Shown piece by piece: positions 5,215-5,498 of a stretch of DNA of 5,498 nucleotides. The DNA lies in the NCBI GenBank assembly GCA_001897035.1, contig MKRS01000688.1, positions 1-5,498 of the forward strand, given 5' to 3'. The translations under genes and the position numbers were made by a program. Origin of the DNA: Bacteroidales bacterium 45-6. GTDB lineage: Bacteria > Bacteroidota > Bacteroidia > Bacteroidales > Dysgonomonadaceae. Numbering within the stretch: the first letter of the stretch is position 1; each line of letters opens with the position of its first letter. The notes under the pieces are model-generated. The model saw only the letters and a list, made by a program, of their open reading frames with translations. It did no database searches and was not told the DNA's origin.

Positions 5215-5498
5215 TTATGAAGGATAATACTTTTTATCAACTGGCAATTTTAATCGATTACCACAAAACCCTAATTTATCTGGCGCAACTACGCTGTAAT
5301 CTGGATTTATCCGTATTATTCCATTGTCAAATGCAATCTCATGGTTAACACACAAGCAAATTCCATTTCCAATTGTATCAGGTCCGCCATTTCTCACATC
5401 AAGTATATGTGCCGCTCTCAAAAGAGCTGTCTCATCCAAATCACAGAGCGAACAAGAATTATTGTAAGCAGGTAATGCTATTTTTCTAAACTGAATTT
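5215..5498 (-). CDS. HNH endonuclease domain protein, C-terminal part only
   Basis: The frame is open from the right edge of the window to a TAA at 5215-5217, giving 94 residues of which 93 are complete; the N-terminal part is missing. An internal TTG at 5437-5439 is not the start, because the HNH domain extends upstream of it. Visible features, numbered from the first full codon, are a zinc-finger pair C15-SL-C18, the first HNH histidine in AAHI (H30), N44 in NGICLC, C49 and H52 as the second zinc pair, and FDNG at 56-59. The order FRKIALPAY-CxxC-AAHI-NG-LCxxH-FD fits the HNH_2-like domain at the C terminus of many restriction-type nucleases. Predicted role: metal-dependent cleavage of DNA, with specificity set by the unseen N-terminal region. 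The next gene on this strand begins 221 bases downstream, beyond element E3. Membership of a restriction-modification system cannot be judged here. Confidence 0.85.
   Translation of the reverse strand, partial: IQFRKIALPAYNNSCSLCDLDETALLRAAHILDVRNGGPDTIGNGICLCVNHEIAFDNGIIRINPDYSVVAPDKLGFCGNRLKLPVDKKYYPS

Noticed and set aside
2154..5498. HNH nuclease, DUF3830-like protein, ATPase and Fic as one defence operon
   Set aside because: The genes are separated by 200-640 bases, with a repeat element in each gap, and their families are not known to work together. Separate cassettes explain the layout better.

Overview
The window looks like a piece of a Bacteroidota chromosome. Start codons lack clear Shine-Dalgarno sequences and are preceded by A/T-rich leaders, intergenic DNA is AT-rich, and the gene families (a bacterial archaemetzincin-like protease, a GltP-type symporter, a wHTH-Fic protein and an 'AHRVGKTT' P-loop ATPase) fit that phylum. 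No rRNA, tRNA, CRISPR array, transposase or integrase gene is visible.

Left part (1-1683): the 3' end of an archaemetzincin-like zinc protease on the plus strand converges, across 36 bases, on a complete proton/sodium-dicarboxylate or glutamate symporter gene on the minus strand. This part has balanced base composition and looks like ordinary chromosome. Bases 1684-2153 are non-coding: the upstream region of the symporter gene, with one perfect 9-bp inverted repeat and traces that may be a degenerate copy of the repeat family described next.

Right part (2154-5498): four unrelated minus-strand genes, AT-richer than the left part. In transcription order they are an HNH endonuclease (3' part only), a small DUF3830/cyclophilin-like protein, a P-loop ATPase/kinase-like protein and a wHTH-Fic protein whose catalytic His is Gln. 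They do not form a tight operon. The three gaps between consecutive genes each hold a GC-richer, imperfectly palindromic element of about 120-145 bp (E3 5038-5165, E2 4405-4539, E1 3269-3412), placed 45-78 bases before the next start codon. The elements share sequence: ends of the form CYATAAY/CCATAGT and, in E2 and E3, a core GGCGGGYTNNGTGG. A YATAAY-type motif also lies 12-29 bases after each of the three complete stop codons.

The layout therefore reads as a row of single-gene cassettes separated by folding repeats, resembling an integron-type or other repeat-mediated cassette array, rather than one multi-gene system. Without a visible integrase or comparison genomes this is a hypothesis. 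One element, E2, is inverted relative to the other two, which a canonical attC array would not predict.
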